Under the pieces are notes generated by a model that saw only the letters and a program-made list of their open reading frames with translations, was not told where the DNA came from and did no database searches. From Saposhnikovia divaricata (taxonomy: Eukaryota; Streptophyta; Magnoliopsida; Apiales; Apiaceae), in NCBI GenBank assembly GCA_036435485.1, contig CM071600.1, forward strand, positions 50,465,546-50,529,545: a stretch of 64,000 nucleotides of DNA, in the 5' to 3' direction. The translations under genes were made by a program, and so were the position numbers. Below are positions 46,061 to 57,828 of this stretch, one piece after another (position 1 is the stretch's first letter; each line of letters starts with the position of its first letter).

Positions 46061-49000
46061 TTCATTTGTCATTGCAGGGTATTGAACAGGTTGATCGAGT
46101 AACCTGGATCTTGGACAGTGGATGTTCAAGGCATATGACTGGAGATAGAACCCTGCTGACAAATGTGGTGGAGAAGGCCGGCCCAGTAGTTACCTTTGGA
46201 GATAACAGCAAAGGTAGAACTGATGGATATGGTAGACTTGAAGCTGGAAATGTTATCATTGATGAAGTCTCTTTTGTGAAAGGACTTGAGCACAATTTGC
46301 TCAGTGTCAGTCAATTCTGTGACAAAGGTTATGAAGTTCATTTCAACAAGAAGAATTGTCTAATTTCACACAAGAGACATGAAAAGCCACAACTGACAGG
46401 AGTTAGAAAAGGCAATCTGTACGTAGCCAATATGAACTCAGGAAGCACTGAAGAAGTCACTTGCTTCTACTCTAAAGCATCTAATGATGAGAGTTGGCTA
46501 TGGAACAAGAAACTTTCTCATCTTAATTTTAAGACAATGAATTCTCTGGTTAAAAGAGAGTTGGTGAGAGGTTTGCCTTCAATGGAATTCACTCAAGAAG
46601 GACTTTGTGATGCATGTCAAAAAGGCAAGCTAAAAAGGGCAAGTCACAGGAGCACTGACACATCTTCAATAACTGAACCATTACAATTACTTCATATGGA
46701 TTTGTTTGGTCTAGTTAATGTGATGTCTATGTCAAGGAAGAGATATGCTCTAGTGATTTTTGATGATTTTTCAAAATACACATGGGTTCTGTTTTTGAAT
46801 TCTAAAGATGAGACTCCACAACTGGTGATTGATCACATTAAATTAATTGAGCGAGATTCTACGTATCCAGTGAGAGCTATAAGATCAGACAATGGAACTG
46901 AATTCAAGAATGCAGTTCTAAATGACTTTTGCACTGAGAAGGGTATAACCAGACAATACTCAGCTCCAAGAACTCTTCAGCAAAATGGGGTAGTGGAAAG
47001 AAAGAATAGAACCTTGATTGAAGCTGCACGTACTATGCTAAGTGAATCAAGGCTTCCATTGTACTTTTGGGTTGAAGCCATCAATACTGCGTGCTATACC
47101 CAGAATCGAACTCTAATCAATAAAGATCAAATAAAGACACCCAATGAAATTATGGCTGATAAGAAACCATCACTCAAATGCTTTCATGTATTTGGGGAAA
47201 AGTGCTTTGTGCTTAAAGAAGGTGATGATCAAGGTGGTAAATTCGATACCAAAGCATTTGAAGCAATTTTTATTGGTTATTCAATGAGAGCATACAGGGT
47301 GTATGTGATTGATGAACAGAAGATGATGGAAAGTGTCAATGTAACATTCGATGACACTAAACTCCCTAGTATCCAAACTGAGAATCCATCTGAGAAGCTA
47401 TCTTTCGATGACATGACAGATACAGATTCAGATGATGACAATGCACTTGAGATTTTTGCTGATGCTAATGACAACAATGATGATCAGGGTAATGGTGATG
47501 AAAACAATGATAGTAGTCAAAATTCCCCTGACTCTTCTAAACAATCATCATCTAGTCAACCTGGCAACAACTCAGGGGGAGAAAATGAAGGGTCAACTGG
47601 TCACACACAACATCTCAATGAAGATCAAGGCGAATCATCAAGATCTAATCTTCCCAGACAGACTGTTTGGAATAGAGCTCATCCTTTTGAGTTAATCATT
47701 GGTGATCCAGTTGTTCGTGTAAAGACTAGAAGAGCTTTTCAGAATCAATGCAATTATTCAGGGTTTCTATCTGAAATGGAACCTAAGAAAACTGAAGAAG
47801 CTCTTTCTGATCCTGATTGGGTGATTGCTATGCAAGATGAACTTAATCAATTTAAACAACAAGAAGTTTGGAAGCTGGTACCCAGACCTACAGACAGACC
47901 AGTAGTTGGCACAAGGTGGGTATTCAGAAACAAACTTGATGAAGATGGCACAGTGACGAGAAATAAAGCAAGACTGGTAGCAAAGGATTACTCCCAATCT
48001 GAAGGCATTGATTATGATGAGACCTATGCTCCAGTGGCTAGACTTGAGGCCATAAGAATATTCTTGGCATTCGCAGCATTTTCAAACTTTAAAGTTTATC
48101 AAATGGATGTCAAGAGTGCTTTCTTGAATGGCAAGCTAGATGAAGAGGTTTATGTAGAACAGCCCCCTGGCTTTGAAGTTCCAGATTTAATTGACTATGT
48201 CTACTTTCTTTTCAAGGCTGTCTATGGTCTTAAGCAAGCACCAAGGAAATGGTATGACACTCTCTCCAAATTTTTACTTGAAAATGATTTTGTTAGAGGT
48301 GTCATAGACAAAACTCTCTTCACAAAGAAACATAAGAATGATACAATTATAGTCCAAGTCTATGTGGACGATATAATATTCGGGTCTACTAATGATCTTT
48401 TGTGCAAGAAATTTGCAAAGTTAATGCAGGGTAAATTTGAAATGAGCATGATGGGTGAGCTGAAGTTCTTTCTTGGATTGCAAATAAATCAAAGGACAGA
48501 TGGAATATTTATCTGTCAATCCAACTATGTCAAAGATCTTCTCAAGAAGTATCAAATAGAGGACTCTTCTTCAGCAAAGACACCATCATCCACAGCTGTC
48601 AAATTTGGAGCATGTGAAAATTCTACCAAGGTAGATATCACAAGCTACAGAGGTATGATAGGCTCATTACTTTACCTTACTGCGAGTAGACCTGATATTA
48701 TGCATGCTACGTGTTTGTGTGCAAGGTTCCAATCGGATCCTAGAGATGTTCATCTCATTGCTGTTAAACGAATTCTGAGATATCTTAAGGGTACGCCTAA
48801 CTTAGGCATCTGGTACCCTAAAGATTCTGGTTTTAATCTTGTTGGATATACAGATTCTGACTATGCAGGAAGTGTTGTGGATAGAAAAAGCACATCTGGG
48901 AGTTGTCAATTCCTAGGTGGTAGACTGGTTTCCTGGTACAGCAAGAAACAACATACAGTTTCCAACTCAACAACTGAAGCTGAATATATAGCTGCTGGAA

Positions 49001-49311
49001 GCTGTTGCGCACAGATTTTGTGGATCAGGAATCAGCTGGGAGACTATGGCTTTGTGCTTGATAAAATTCCAATTTTATGTGACAATACAAGTGCCATAGC
49101 AATCTCTAACAATCCTGTGCAGCACACAAGGACAAAGCATATTGACATCAGGTATCATTTTATTCGAGAGCATGTCATGAATGGTACCGTGGAGTTATTT
49201 TTTGTACCTACGGAAGAACAAACAGCAGATATTTTTACTAAGTCTCTTGACGAATCCACATTTACCAGAATTGTTGGTGAATTGGGTATGTTAAATAGTC
49301 CTAGTAATTAA
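46060..49311 (+). CDS. Sirevirus-like pol (protease, integrase, reverse transcriptase, RNase H)
   Basis: A single uninterrupted frame of about 1,080 codons. It has no convincing ATG and probably depends on gag for translation. Order: protease WILDSGCSRHMTGD (about 46,105-46,150); integrase zinc part (KLSHLNF..., CDACQKGK); integrase catalytic core with HMDLFGL, RSDNGTEFKN and QQNGVVERKN; a Ser/Asp/Asn-rich linker (about 47,400-47,640); reverse transcriptase with VGTRWVFRNK, MDVKSAFLNGKL and the YVDDIIFG active site (about 48,361-48,384); RNase H with TDSDYAG, TTEAEYIA, DNTSAIA and TKHIDIRYHFIREH. The copia order (integrase before RT) is clear. All key acidic residues appear present, so enzymes could be active if translated. 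Confidence 0.93.
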   Translation: MHLSLQGIEQVDRVTWILDSGCSRHMTGDRTLLTNVVEKAGPVVTFGDNSKGRTDGYGRLEAGNVIIDEVSFVKGLEHNLLSVSQFCDKGYEVHFNKKNCLISHKRHEKPQLTGVRKGNLYVANMNSGSTEEVTCFYSKASNDESWLWNKKLSHLNFKTMNSLVKRELVRGLPSMEFTQEGLCDACQKGKLKRASHRSTDTSSITEPLQLLHMDLFGLVNVMSMSRKRYALVIFDDFSKYTWVLFLNSKDETPQLVIDHIKLIERDSTYPVRAIRSDNGTEFKNAVLNDFCTEKGITRQYSAPRTLQQNGVVERKNRTLIEAARTMLSESRLPLYFWVEAINTACYTQNRTLINKDQIKTPNEIMADKKPSLKCFHVFGEKCFVLKEGDDQGGKFDTKAFEAIFIGYSMRAYRVYVIDEQKMMESVNVTFDDTKLPSIQTENPSEKLSFDDMTDTDSDDDNALEIFADANDNNDDQGNGDENNDSSQNSPDSSKQSSSSQPGNNSGGENEGSTGHTQHLNEDQGESSRSNLPRQTVWNRAHPFELIIGDPVVRVKTRRAFQNQCNYSGFLSEMEPKKTEEALSDPDWVIAMQDELNQFKQQEVWKLVPRPTDRPVVGTRWVFRNKLDEDGTVTRNKARLVAKDYSQSEGIDYDETYAPVARLEAIRIFLAFAAFSNFKVYQMDVKSAFLNGKLDEEVYVEQPPGFEVPDLIDYVYFLFKAVYGLKQAPRKWYDTLSKFLLENDFVRGVIDKTLFTKKHKNDTIIVQVYVDDIIFGSTNDLLCKKFAKLMQGKFEMSMMGELKFFLGLQINQRTDGIFICQSNYVKDLLKKYQIEDSSSAKTPSSTAVKFGACENSTKVDITSYRGMIGSLLYLTASRPDIMHATCLCARFQSDPRDVHLIAVKRILRYLKGTPNLGIWYPKDSGFNLVGYTDSDYAGSVVDRKSTSGSCQFLGGRLVSWYSKKQHTVSNSTTEAEYIAAGSCCAQILWIRNQLGDYGFVLDKIPILCDNTSAIAISNNPVQHTRTKHIDIRYHFIREHVMNGTVELFFVPTEEQTADIFTKSLDESTFTRIVGELGMLNSPSN

Positions 49312-50743
49312 ACTAGTTAATATCTGAGGTTTGATCTTTAATAATTTACAAGTGATTGATGTGTTAATAATTGTTATTAAAATCACTTGTACAATTATTT
49401 TATCAACTTATACTTTTGCTTGTTTCTTCTTAAATCATTGTTATTATCTTCTCTATATATTTTTAATTAATTCTTGTGTTTTTATATTAATTCATTTTCT
49501 TTAAAAATATTTTTCTCGAATTTTAGAAGCTGTAATTTATGAGAAATCTATTTTTCTTGAAAATGTTATTATTTTAAATTCAGTTTAATTATTTTTGTTG
49601 TTTAAATAAATCATAGTTTCTTTTTGAATAATTTTCTATATGAAAATTATTTTATTAGAAAATTTATAGATTTATTAATTCATCAGAAATAATTATGTAA
49701 ATATTTAGTATGTTATTTGATTTTATTTTATTTGATTTGTAGTGTTTGTCCTTTTGTTATTAATGTTTGATTTCGTAAAAGGGACTACATATGATCTTTT
49801 TATAATTTTTATTAGGTTTTTTAATTTTAGTGTAAATTAATTTGTTTTTCTTTAATTTGTTACTTGTTAAAATTCTGTTAATATTCAATTTTTGGTTAGT
49901 TATATTAGCTGTTTTGTTGGAATATAACTATCGGTATAACAACCCATCTAATTGTTATATTCGAATTTGTGTTAGTTATATTAGTTAAAAGTAGTGTAAT
50001 ATAACTTAGTAATAAGATAGTTATAATTTTGTTTTATGTAAATATAACTGTTATTAATTAATAGTTATATTGTGTGTTTTACTCATAATATAACTATCGA
50101 TACAACTATTGATTCAATTGTCATATCCTTTGTTTTTTCAATAGTTATATTAGGCTTAATTTCTATATAACTGTCTAATTAGGATAGTTATATTACGTTT
50201 AAAGGTAATATAACTATCTGTATGACTATTACCCGATAGTCATTTCTAGCTGTTTTATATATAAATCGGTTGTTATATTAAGTAGTTATATCATTTTGTT
50301 AAGTCATATTAGCGTGTTAAGTCACCTAATTACTCTCGAACGATACATACATACATATACACGCATCTAAGTCGAATTGCTGCTCAAATTCGGTCTCAAA
50401 TCACTTTGTAATCTCGATTCTAAGAACAAAACTGAGTTACCCAGTCGATTCTCATCAAAATAACGGTTTAAATGTAAGATTTAGATGAGTTTTGATGATT
50501 TTGGTTTAAAAAAAAAGTTCGAATTTTCGATCTAAATTTCAAAGAGATTGGTGGTGATTTTACAAAATCTAAAAATATGTGTGTGTTTGTACTGTAATCA
50601 AGATCTTTGCCTCAAATTTTCAGATTTTTTGGTGAAGATTTTGATTTTTCGAATTTTTATTTATTTATTAATTCGAATTTTGTGATTTAATTGGGTTAAT
50701 TGTTGAATTTTGCAGATTTCTTAATTTTAATCCCTGATTTGGA
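49312..50743 (+). other. AT-rich spacer with TATAACTATC-type motif repeats
   Basis: No ORF. From about 49,915 to 50,290 the motifs ATAACTATCGGTATAAC, ATAACTATCGATACAAC, ATAACTATCTGTATGAC and GATAGTCAT recur in both orientations. They are the same motif family as in the LTRs of this element. The last 350 bases resemble an untranslated leader of the next ORF. Confidence 0.7.
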
Positions 50744-53204
50744 ATGGCTGGTGCTTATAATAATTTTGAGCTTGTTAATCACAATTATATTGGATATTTT
50801 AATCCCGAGGATTGCCCGGTGGATCGGTTCAAGCCCTGGATAAAATTCATAAACGAACAAAATATCTGTAGCCATTCTATAACTGCAAATGTTCCCATGA
50901 AATTTTGTCCACTTAAACTAATGTGTACTACAACTGTCTCAGATGAAAGATCTTTTTCATTCAACTTTAATGGTAAGACATATACAGTGGATGAATCTGT
51001 CTTCAATGCTGCTCTGAGACTTCCTACTGAACAATTTGCTGAAGTGCCTTCAAATGATGAGTTGACTCAATTCTTTACAAATCTGAACTATCATGGTCAA
51101 CTAAATCTTAAATGTCCACTCAAAAGCAATCTTGTTCAAGAATGGAATATCTTCTTCGAGATCATAGCAAAGGTGTTTGCTAATTCTACCAAGAGTAACA
51201 ATACTGTCATCATAGGTATGTTACAATCAATTGGTTTCTCAATTGCTCACAATAGAAGGATCAACTTTGGCAGCTTGATATGGCCTATTTTGTTAAATCG
51301 GTTGAAGAAGGCTAGAAAGAACTTTGGAAAAGGTAAACTGGTTAAGTGTCATTATCCTCGATTTTTGACACTAATTTTTAATCATCTTATGCCTAAGGAT
51401 CAACCTGTTCCGTTTCCAAATGATCGAATTCAATGGTCTGGTAAACCAAACAAGAAGTTCTACACTAGGTTGGATACTTCTAAGGTCTTGTTGCATGTTC
51501 CAGTGGTCATAACGCCATATATGTCCACATTCATAAATTTGCCAAATGTTATGCCACAGCCAGCTGCTGAGTGAAACACTAGCACGTGAGGTGAGTGATA
51601 CTCAGAGAGCGATTGAGGTGAGAGCACATAATGACACATACACTTTATCTCTCATGGCACAACTCGATCAAATGAAAGAAAGTCTTGCTCAAGCTGAAGA
51701 AGACAATAAAAACTTAAGGTTTGATATGGATAACATGAGAACTATCTTCAACAACAAGATCAATGCACTTAAACTCTCTCAACAACAAGCAATCGAAGAC
51801 TCTGGAGATGTCACAGTGGCTCAAGATCTTATTATATCTTCTATGTCTAATCAGATTGAAGATCTTCAGAATAACATAAATGAGAATCACTTATCCACTG
51901 AACATCGTCTCAGTCAGATTGAAAGGCAAAATGATCATCAATCAAAGGGGTTGAGACACTTATATAATATCATTAGCAGAACTCACTCACTTACAGCAGA
52001 AGAGAAGAAATTCTTTGGAAGTAGTGATGAAAGTAACCCTAGAGCTGGTACAAGCCACAAAGCTGTAGAGGATTCCTCAACTAAGGGGGAGAAATCTAGA
52101 GGGGGAGGAAGTGTGAGTAAAGAGAAAGATGAAGATAGGAGTGAAGGGAAGAAGAAGACAACTCATCAAGCAGCAGAACAGGATGATGATGATGCTGTAG
52201 AAGGTTTTTACTATACAGGTGAACCTGATATTGATCTGTTTGCTGACTTACAGTTTCCTGATGTTGGTGAAGAATTTGATGAACCAGATCTCAGTTTTTG
52301 GGATGATGAAGAGCCGATAATTCCTGATTCTGTTGAAACACAAAGAATGAATTTTGAAGCAAATAAAGAACTTGAACAGAATGAAGCTAATCTGTCTATG
52401 AGAGAAGAAAGACTCAAGAAGACACTCGAACAGTTAGCTCATAATGAAAGACTTCAAAAGGCTGAACAGGAAGCACTTCGAAAGCAACATGCTCAAAAGC
52501 TGGAAGCTAGGAAAGTGTACATCAAGTACAAAAATGGTGATAAGTGGGAACGTGCTCAAAAGGTAATAGACTCACCACAAACTTCTGACTATGATGATCG
52601 TCGGATGATTGCTATTTTTGAAAGCTTTAAAAAGAAGAACCCTGTACATGACATGTACTTGAAAGCTTTGAAGACAGAAATTGTGAGAATAACCACTGCA
52701 TCTGATGCTAAGAATGGTGAGCTACTAATCTTTGTTGAATGTCATAAGCTTGGATCTCACAAAGTATCTCTTTAGTTCTTCTATGATAGATCTCTGTCAG
52801 AGCTTTGGGTGTTGAGACCAAAAGTAAGAACATCTTCTGAGCTAGGCATACTGCTTCATGAAAAATTTCAAGAGTTTGCTGAAAGAGCTGGTCCTGAAGT
52901 TATAGATAACCCTCCACAAGTTAAAATTCTTAAGGGAGAAGTTATTCACACTGTTAATCTTCAGACAGAAAAATTATATACACATCTTGCCAGACATTTG
53001 GTATATGTTGAATATGCTCTTCGAAATCATGGTTTTGCATCACAAGAAAAAATTGAAGCTGCAGATCATATTCGATCCTATGCTCAGACCAACATGAAGA
53101 AGTACAAGCAGTATCAAGGTGAGTTAGAAAGAAACTTGGAATACCATTGGTTTATCCTACAAATGTGTCATCCAGAAGGGAATTACTTGTTGACTCCGAA
53201 TTGA
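50744..53204 (+). pseudogene. Third ORF of the Sirevirus-like element (envelope-like by position)
   Basis: ATG 50,744 opens a 276-codon frame (MAGAYNNFELVNHNYIG...), globular, with a NGKTYTVDESVFNAALRLP segment and a LQSIGFSIAH...PRFLTLIFNHL segment. It ends in TGA at 51,572-51,574. An overlapping frame (+1) continues from about 51,546 to TAG at 52,773-52,775: coiled-coil heptads (LDQMKESLAQAEEDNKNL), a charged Lys/Asp/Glu linker, then a second coiled-coil (ELEQNEANLSMREERLKKTL). The same frame stays open after TAG to 53,204. So one shift and one nonsense codon break an ORF of about 820 codons. I see no signal peptide or membrane helix, so a classic envelope role is not supported; Sirevirus third ORFs have been called envelope-like mainly by position. 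Confidence 0.7.
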
Positions 53205-53515
53205 TCAAGAATCTACCTGATATGGATGAACAAGAAGAAGGAGAAATCAATGAGGAAGAAGGTGGTAAATGAAGATTAGCTCTACAAGTTATATCATTAG
53301 AGCTTTGATAGAACAAGATAGGATAATTGTCTTATATGATCAGTCTAGAGGATCATCTATCTTGTATTTATCTTTTCTGTTTGAATCTGGATAATGTTAA
53401 TATGAACCAGAACTTTTCCATTATTTACTTAGCATTTAAAGTGTTTTCTTTTACTTGTTTAATTGGGATTAGTTGAAGAATCCTCTAGGTATTTGCTTGT
53501 TATTGTATAACAAAC

Positions 53516-53529
53516 AAATAGGGGGAGAT
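53516..53529 (+). promoter_or_regulatory. Polypurine tract of the Sirevirus-like element
   Basis: AAATAGGGGGAGAT precedes TGAAAGGCATATGAC, taken as the 3' LTR start (TG). Confidence 0.8.
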
Positions 53530-54982
53530 TGAAAGGCATATGACTCAGCCTATTTGTAGTTCGAGGATCCTAATCCAATTAAACTAGATTGTAATAAGTA
53601 AATAATATCAACTGTCACAGGAATCTCAAAAGATGATAACCGTCAGAAGAAAAATCAACAAGTCAGTCTATAGTTTCGATGTTTTACACTGGAAGAAGAT
53701 TCAGATATCTGATCAGGCCTCAAGGTAGCATTGAAACAAATGGATTCGTTTAAGAGACAGAGATTTCTATAAGTGATAAGAAACAATTTCAGTACCGAAT
53801 GATTGATGAGAGTGAAGAGTATAAAAAGACCACAGTGTTAAAGTCACGATGAAGAACAGAGATTGGAGTTAGTCGTTCATGAACCAGACAGTACATCGAG
53901 CGTCAACATCGTTCCAGTGTATGTTCCTTATCATAATTATGTGGTTCGCAGTGGAGTATTGACTATTAAAGAATTTATATTAATTCTATTTTAATTGATT
54001 AAATCAAGTAATTAAGTTAATAAATAAATTAATTCTTTCAGAATTAATATATTTGTTAAAGTGATTATTAGATTAATTAAATAAGAATTAATATGAAAAA
54101 GAAATAATTAGTTAAATGATTTTTATAAATCATTTAATTAATTATAAACTGAAAAATATTATGATATAACTATCAACTGATAGTTATACCGATAGTCATA
54201 TACAGTTCAAAGAAGAGATAGTCATATTCAGTTCAAAGAGGAGATAGTCATATGCAGTTCAATTGGATAGTCATATTTCATTCAAAGGGTTGTAATACCG
54301 AATGTTATATTGAACTGGATAGTAATACCGAATGTTATATTGAACTGGATAGTAATACCGAATGTTATATTGAGCTGGATAGTTATACCGAAAGTTATAT
54401 TTAAACTGGACAGTCATATTACATTCAATTGATAGTCATACCGATTGTCATATTAATGTAAAATGATTGTTATATCAGTTTAAACTAAGTAATATGACTA
54501 TGGCTGTGTTATATAAAGAAGCAGAATGCAGAAGAAATGAGGCAGTCGAGCAAAACACAGAAAATACACACAGCAGCTCTTATATCTCTCTCTCAAGCTC
54601 AAGAACACTTACAAATTAAATTCTGTAAATTCAAGTTCATCTCAGTGGTAATATCCTATCCATTGGAACTTGTTTACTTGTGATTCTTGTACTACTAGCG
54701 AATTAAGTTTTCTAGTTCACAAATTGATATCTTGATTTTTATTAACTAAATTAGCAAAGTTCATGTTGAATTTTCTAATTAGTTATTAATTACTTGATAA
54801 TCGTTTGGACTGATTTTGTAACACCCATCAAGTTAATATATTGTTATATTCAACTTGAAATTTGTGTTATATTATTCCGCACAAAATATTCGTTTAAGTG
54901 AAAATTGTTTAACGAATAAATTTCGGTAAAATGGTATAGATTGTATTCAACCCCCCCTTCTACAATCTTATCGGACCTAACA
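53530..54982 (+). repeat. 3' LTR of the Sirevirus-like element (about 1,453 bp)
   Basis: Starts TGAAAGGC after the polypurine tract and ends ACCTAACA. The part 54,101-54,982 aligns with the 5' LTR; it has three copies of the 30-bp TAGTAATACCGAATGTTATA unit versus two in the 5' LTR. The first 571 bp have no surviving partner, so the start rests on the polypurine tract and TG. Confidence 0.82.
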
Positions 54983-57823
54983 GATTTAAATTATGGATTT
55001 GAATAATTGTATATCTGAAGGATAAATTGTTAGATTCCTATTTCTTATGTGTTTATGTGATCAAGTGTTGAATGCCATTCGTATTTTTATAATTTCTTAT
55101 GTGTTTATTTGCGAGGAGTTGAAATGAGAACACGAGTCTTAAATGTCAATATTTAAGTACTTGTGTAATTCTCTTCAACTAGTTCCTCGGGCTTACGAAT
55201 ATCAATGATTAATTGTCACGAGTATAATTAATATGCTTGAGTGACGTGATCACTGATATAGCGTAAGTAATAGTTAATGCTGGGAGTTGTTTCCTAGGGC
55301 TTACGAATATCAATGATTGATCGTCCCGTGTATCATTAAAATGCGGGAGTGATATGGTCATTGTTATAGCATAAGTAGTAGTTAATGCTAATATAAATTA
55401 TTATGTGTTTACTGCATGTCGAGGTAGAATTCCTTATATGCTATGTGCCACATGTCAGGGCGGGTACTTTTCTTATATGTTTACTTTTATGTTGCTACAA
55501 ATTGAGGTAGCTCTATTTTTATATAATTTGGTTGGTAAATGGTTGAATTGAAAAATAGGGGAATAGTCCTATTTACGAATACTTCATGCCGAAATTTTCT
55601 AAAATTCCCCTGCAAATCTATTTAAAATCTATTTAATTTATTTGATTTCGATGATTTGAAAGTATGTTGTGAATTTGCTGTGAAGTGGTTGCCTAGATGG
55701 TATCTAAGTATCAAGTGACCATCTGTGTTAAGTATTTGTGTGAAGTAAGTATTTGACCTAGTGGTTATATTAAAGCTATTTTGTGAAAATGATTGTATAT
55801 GTTTATATAAAATATGTGTGTAAACGATATAGGACGCGTATGGGTAGAATAAAGAAAAATAATAATATTTTGCTTAGTTGGGTACTGAAATAGTATCTGA
55901 CCTTGTAAAGGTTTGAATAGGAGACATAGCCAAGAGCAGTGCATGGGAAAATGGAAAGACGAACATGAGGACAAGTATTAAAGCAAACGGGTGAATTGAC
56001 GTGGAAGTGGTGAGTTACGAAGTAGAAATTGAAGTAAAGCCAAATAAAAGGCTAGCAAGTAAAGGCTGACGTGAAATTGGGTCGAGGATCAATGTTAGGA
56101 TCGAGAACTTCGTATATCGAGGCAAGTGTTATTGCTAGTCACTTATTTTTCAAGTAATGCAACTCAATTTCTTGGTTGAATAATATAGATTGGTCAAGCA
56201 TGTTTAGAAAGTGATGCACTCTTTCAATTTTCGCTTTATAGTTAATTCTCCCCACCCAGAGCAAGCATCAAATTTTTCAAAGGACCATACCAATATCCTT
56301 TTTCTGCAAATTATTTCATCCAAGGGATGTTAAAGCTTCCTTAGTGGATGACTTTTCTTTTATCTTTTTAAAAATGTTAAAAGGCTCTCTAATTAGGAAG
56401 AATCCATGTTTTAAACCTCTACAAATACCTGTTACTGAAATTTCTGGTTTTAGCATAATTTCACCAGAGAACCCCTTTCTTCTTAAAATGTTTTCTTCAA
56501 AATGATTTGAAAATTAATTATCCTAAAACTATCTTTTCACAAATAATCGTTTAAGCTGTTTTACTCGTTTATGTGAAATCAAACCTTATTGTGCGTTAAA
56601 AGATTTTATAAATTTGTAATGCTCCATTATGTCCCTGCTCTAACTTAGAATTTCAAGTGATGATAATCTTGTCGCGATTTATATCTTCTATTGTTGCTCT
56701 AGTTGATTATCTCTTCAATCAATTTAATGATGTTATGTCCCCATTTATTTATATTTATTTTGTCGATATTTATTTAACTGTTGTTCTTTATATTCTCCAC
56801 CCCACTTATTACCGAACTTATCGGTAGTTGTTAAAGATCGTGATTATCTGGTTATTCCCCTGTATCGTATCGAACTCATTGATACTAGTAGATATTGTTG
56901 TATCCTCATTGACTATTAATCATAAGTCATTATTCAGGAACGTGAGTTTCCAGTTATTAGTTGGCAAAGGTTGTCGATTGTTCCTACACCTATTGTGGTT
57001 GATATAGAATTGGAAATGTTTTTTTTTAAAAGTGGCCCTTGGGGCGTAAAACCCTTCGGGGTGAGACCATATTATGGTCGGAAGTTAAGGCCAATGTGTG
57101 CGTCCAATTAAGGACATTGTTGTGTGCGTTTGTCCGGGATTAGTGCATGACTGATCAGCAGCCTAACCTTATTGTTTTTTTTAAAATATATAAAATTCCA
57201 ATTCTAATCTATACTCTGAGATTGAGATGTTCAGTTCTTGACTCCTTGGAAGTCTGTTTTAATAATACTTTGATATCAGAACTTTTATCGGTTCTAGTTT
57301 TTGATGCACCTTATTAATGGTGAATTGTTGGCCCTCGTGGCAATCTAAAAGTTAATATAACTGATTCCTTCATAGAATGAAACGAAACCCCTTTGTTTAT
57401 CAGAATTGTCATCGTTATTGAAATTGTTATCACTATTGCACTTGCTGAGCATTGTTAGCTCACTCTTTCTTGTTTGTTTTCTTCAGCTAATAGAGAAGGC
57501 TAGTGAACCTAGTAATGGTCATTGGTGTTGCTTTCCAGCAGCGAGAGGAGACGATCGGGTTGCGGATTCTCATTGGTTAGTGGTTGGGAATTCGTCAAGG
57601 TTGGATATTCAGTTAGACAGTGATTTTATTTATTCATAGAATTGTATAACATTTTATTCTGAGGATGGATTGTATAGTAATTTGACAGTTGTTTCATACC
57701 ATAACCTGTATATGATCTTGGTTAAGGGGTTTTATTATTATATGTTGTTTATATCCAGGATTGTATAATGTTGTTAGTGGCTAGTGGCCCCATATCTGTA
57801 CCCCGGATTTTTGGGATGCTACA
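54983..57823 (+). repeat. 3' LTR of the LARD-like element, right part
   Basis: Resumes with GATTTAAATTATGGATTTG, matching the 5' LTR from 35,532, and runs to GCTACA, followed by the TTTAT duplication. The two copies differ by scattered substitutions and small indels, a modest divergence. Confidence 0.9.
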
Positions 57824-57828
57824 TTTAT

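Larger units (their letters stand above)
42656..54982 (+). mobile_element. Sirevirus-like Ty1/copia element with a third ORF
   Basis: Order: truncated 5' LTR (42,656-43,505), PBS (43,508-43,520), gag, pol, a 1.4-kb spacer, a long extra ORF, a polypurine tract, 3' LTR (53,530-54,982). An extra ORF after pol, long LTRs and motif repeats upstream of it are hallmarks of the Sirevirus (Maximus/SIRE) lineage. The aligned LTR parts differ by about eight substitutions, one single-base indel and one 30-bp repeat unit, so insertion is fairly recent, yet several frame breaks are present. Confidence 0.88.
33601..57823 (+). mobile_element. LARD-like Ty3/gypsy-derived element, with nested copia
   Basis: The outer element has two long LTRs (33,601-38,371; 42,233-57,823 including the nested insertion), an interior of about 3.9 kb, a tRNA-Met PBS and a polypurine tract, all in the expected order. 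The interior has no ORF of 100 codons or more. Very long LTRs around a non-coding interior match the description of large retrotransposon derivatives (LARDs). The LTR start (TATAACGCCC), the AAGGGGGGAAGG tract and a trace of an 'ATWEVE' chromovirus pol end near 42,150 point to a Tekay-like Ty3/gypsy ancestor, which is inference. Confidence 0.85.
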
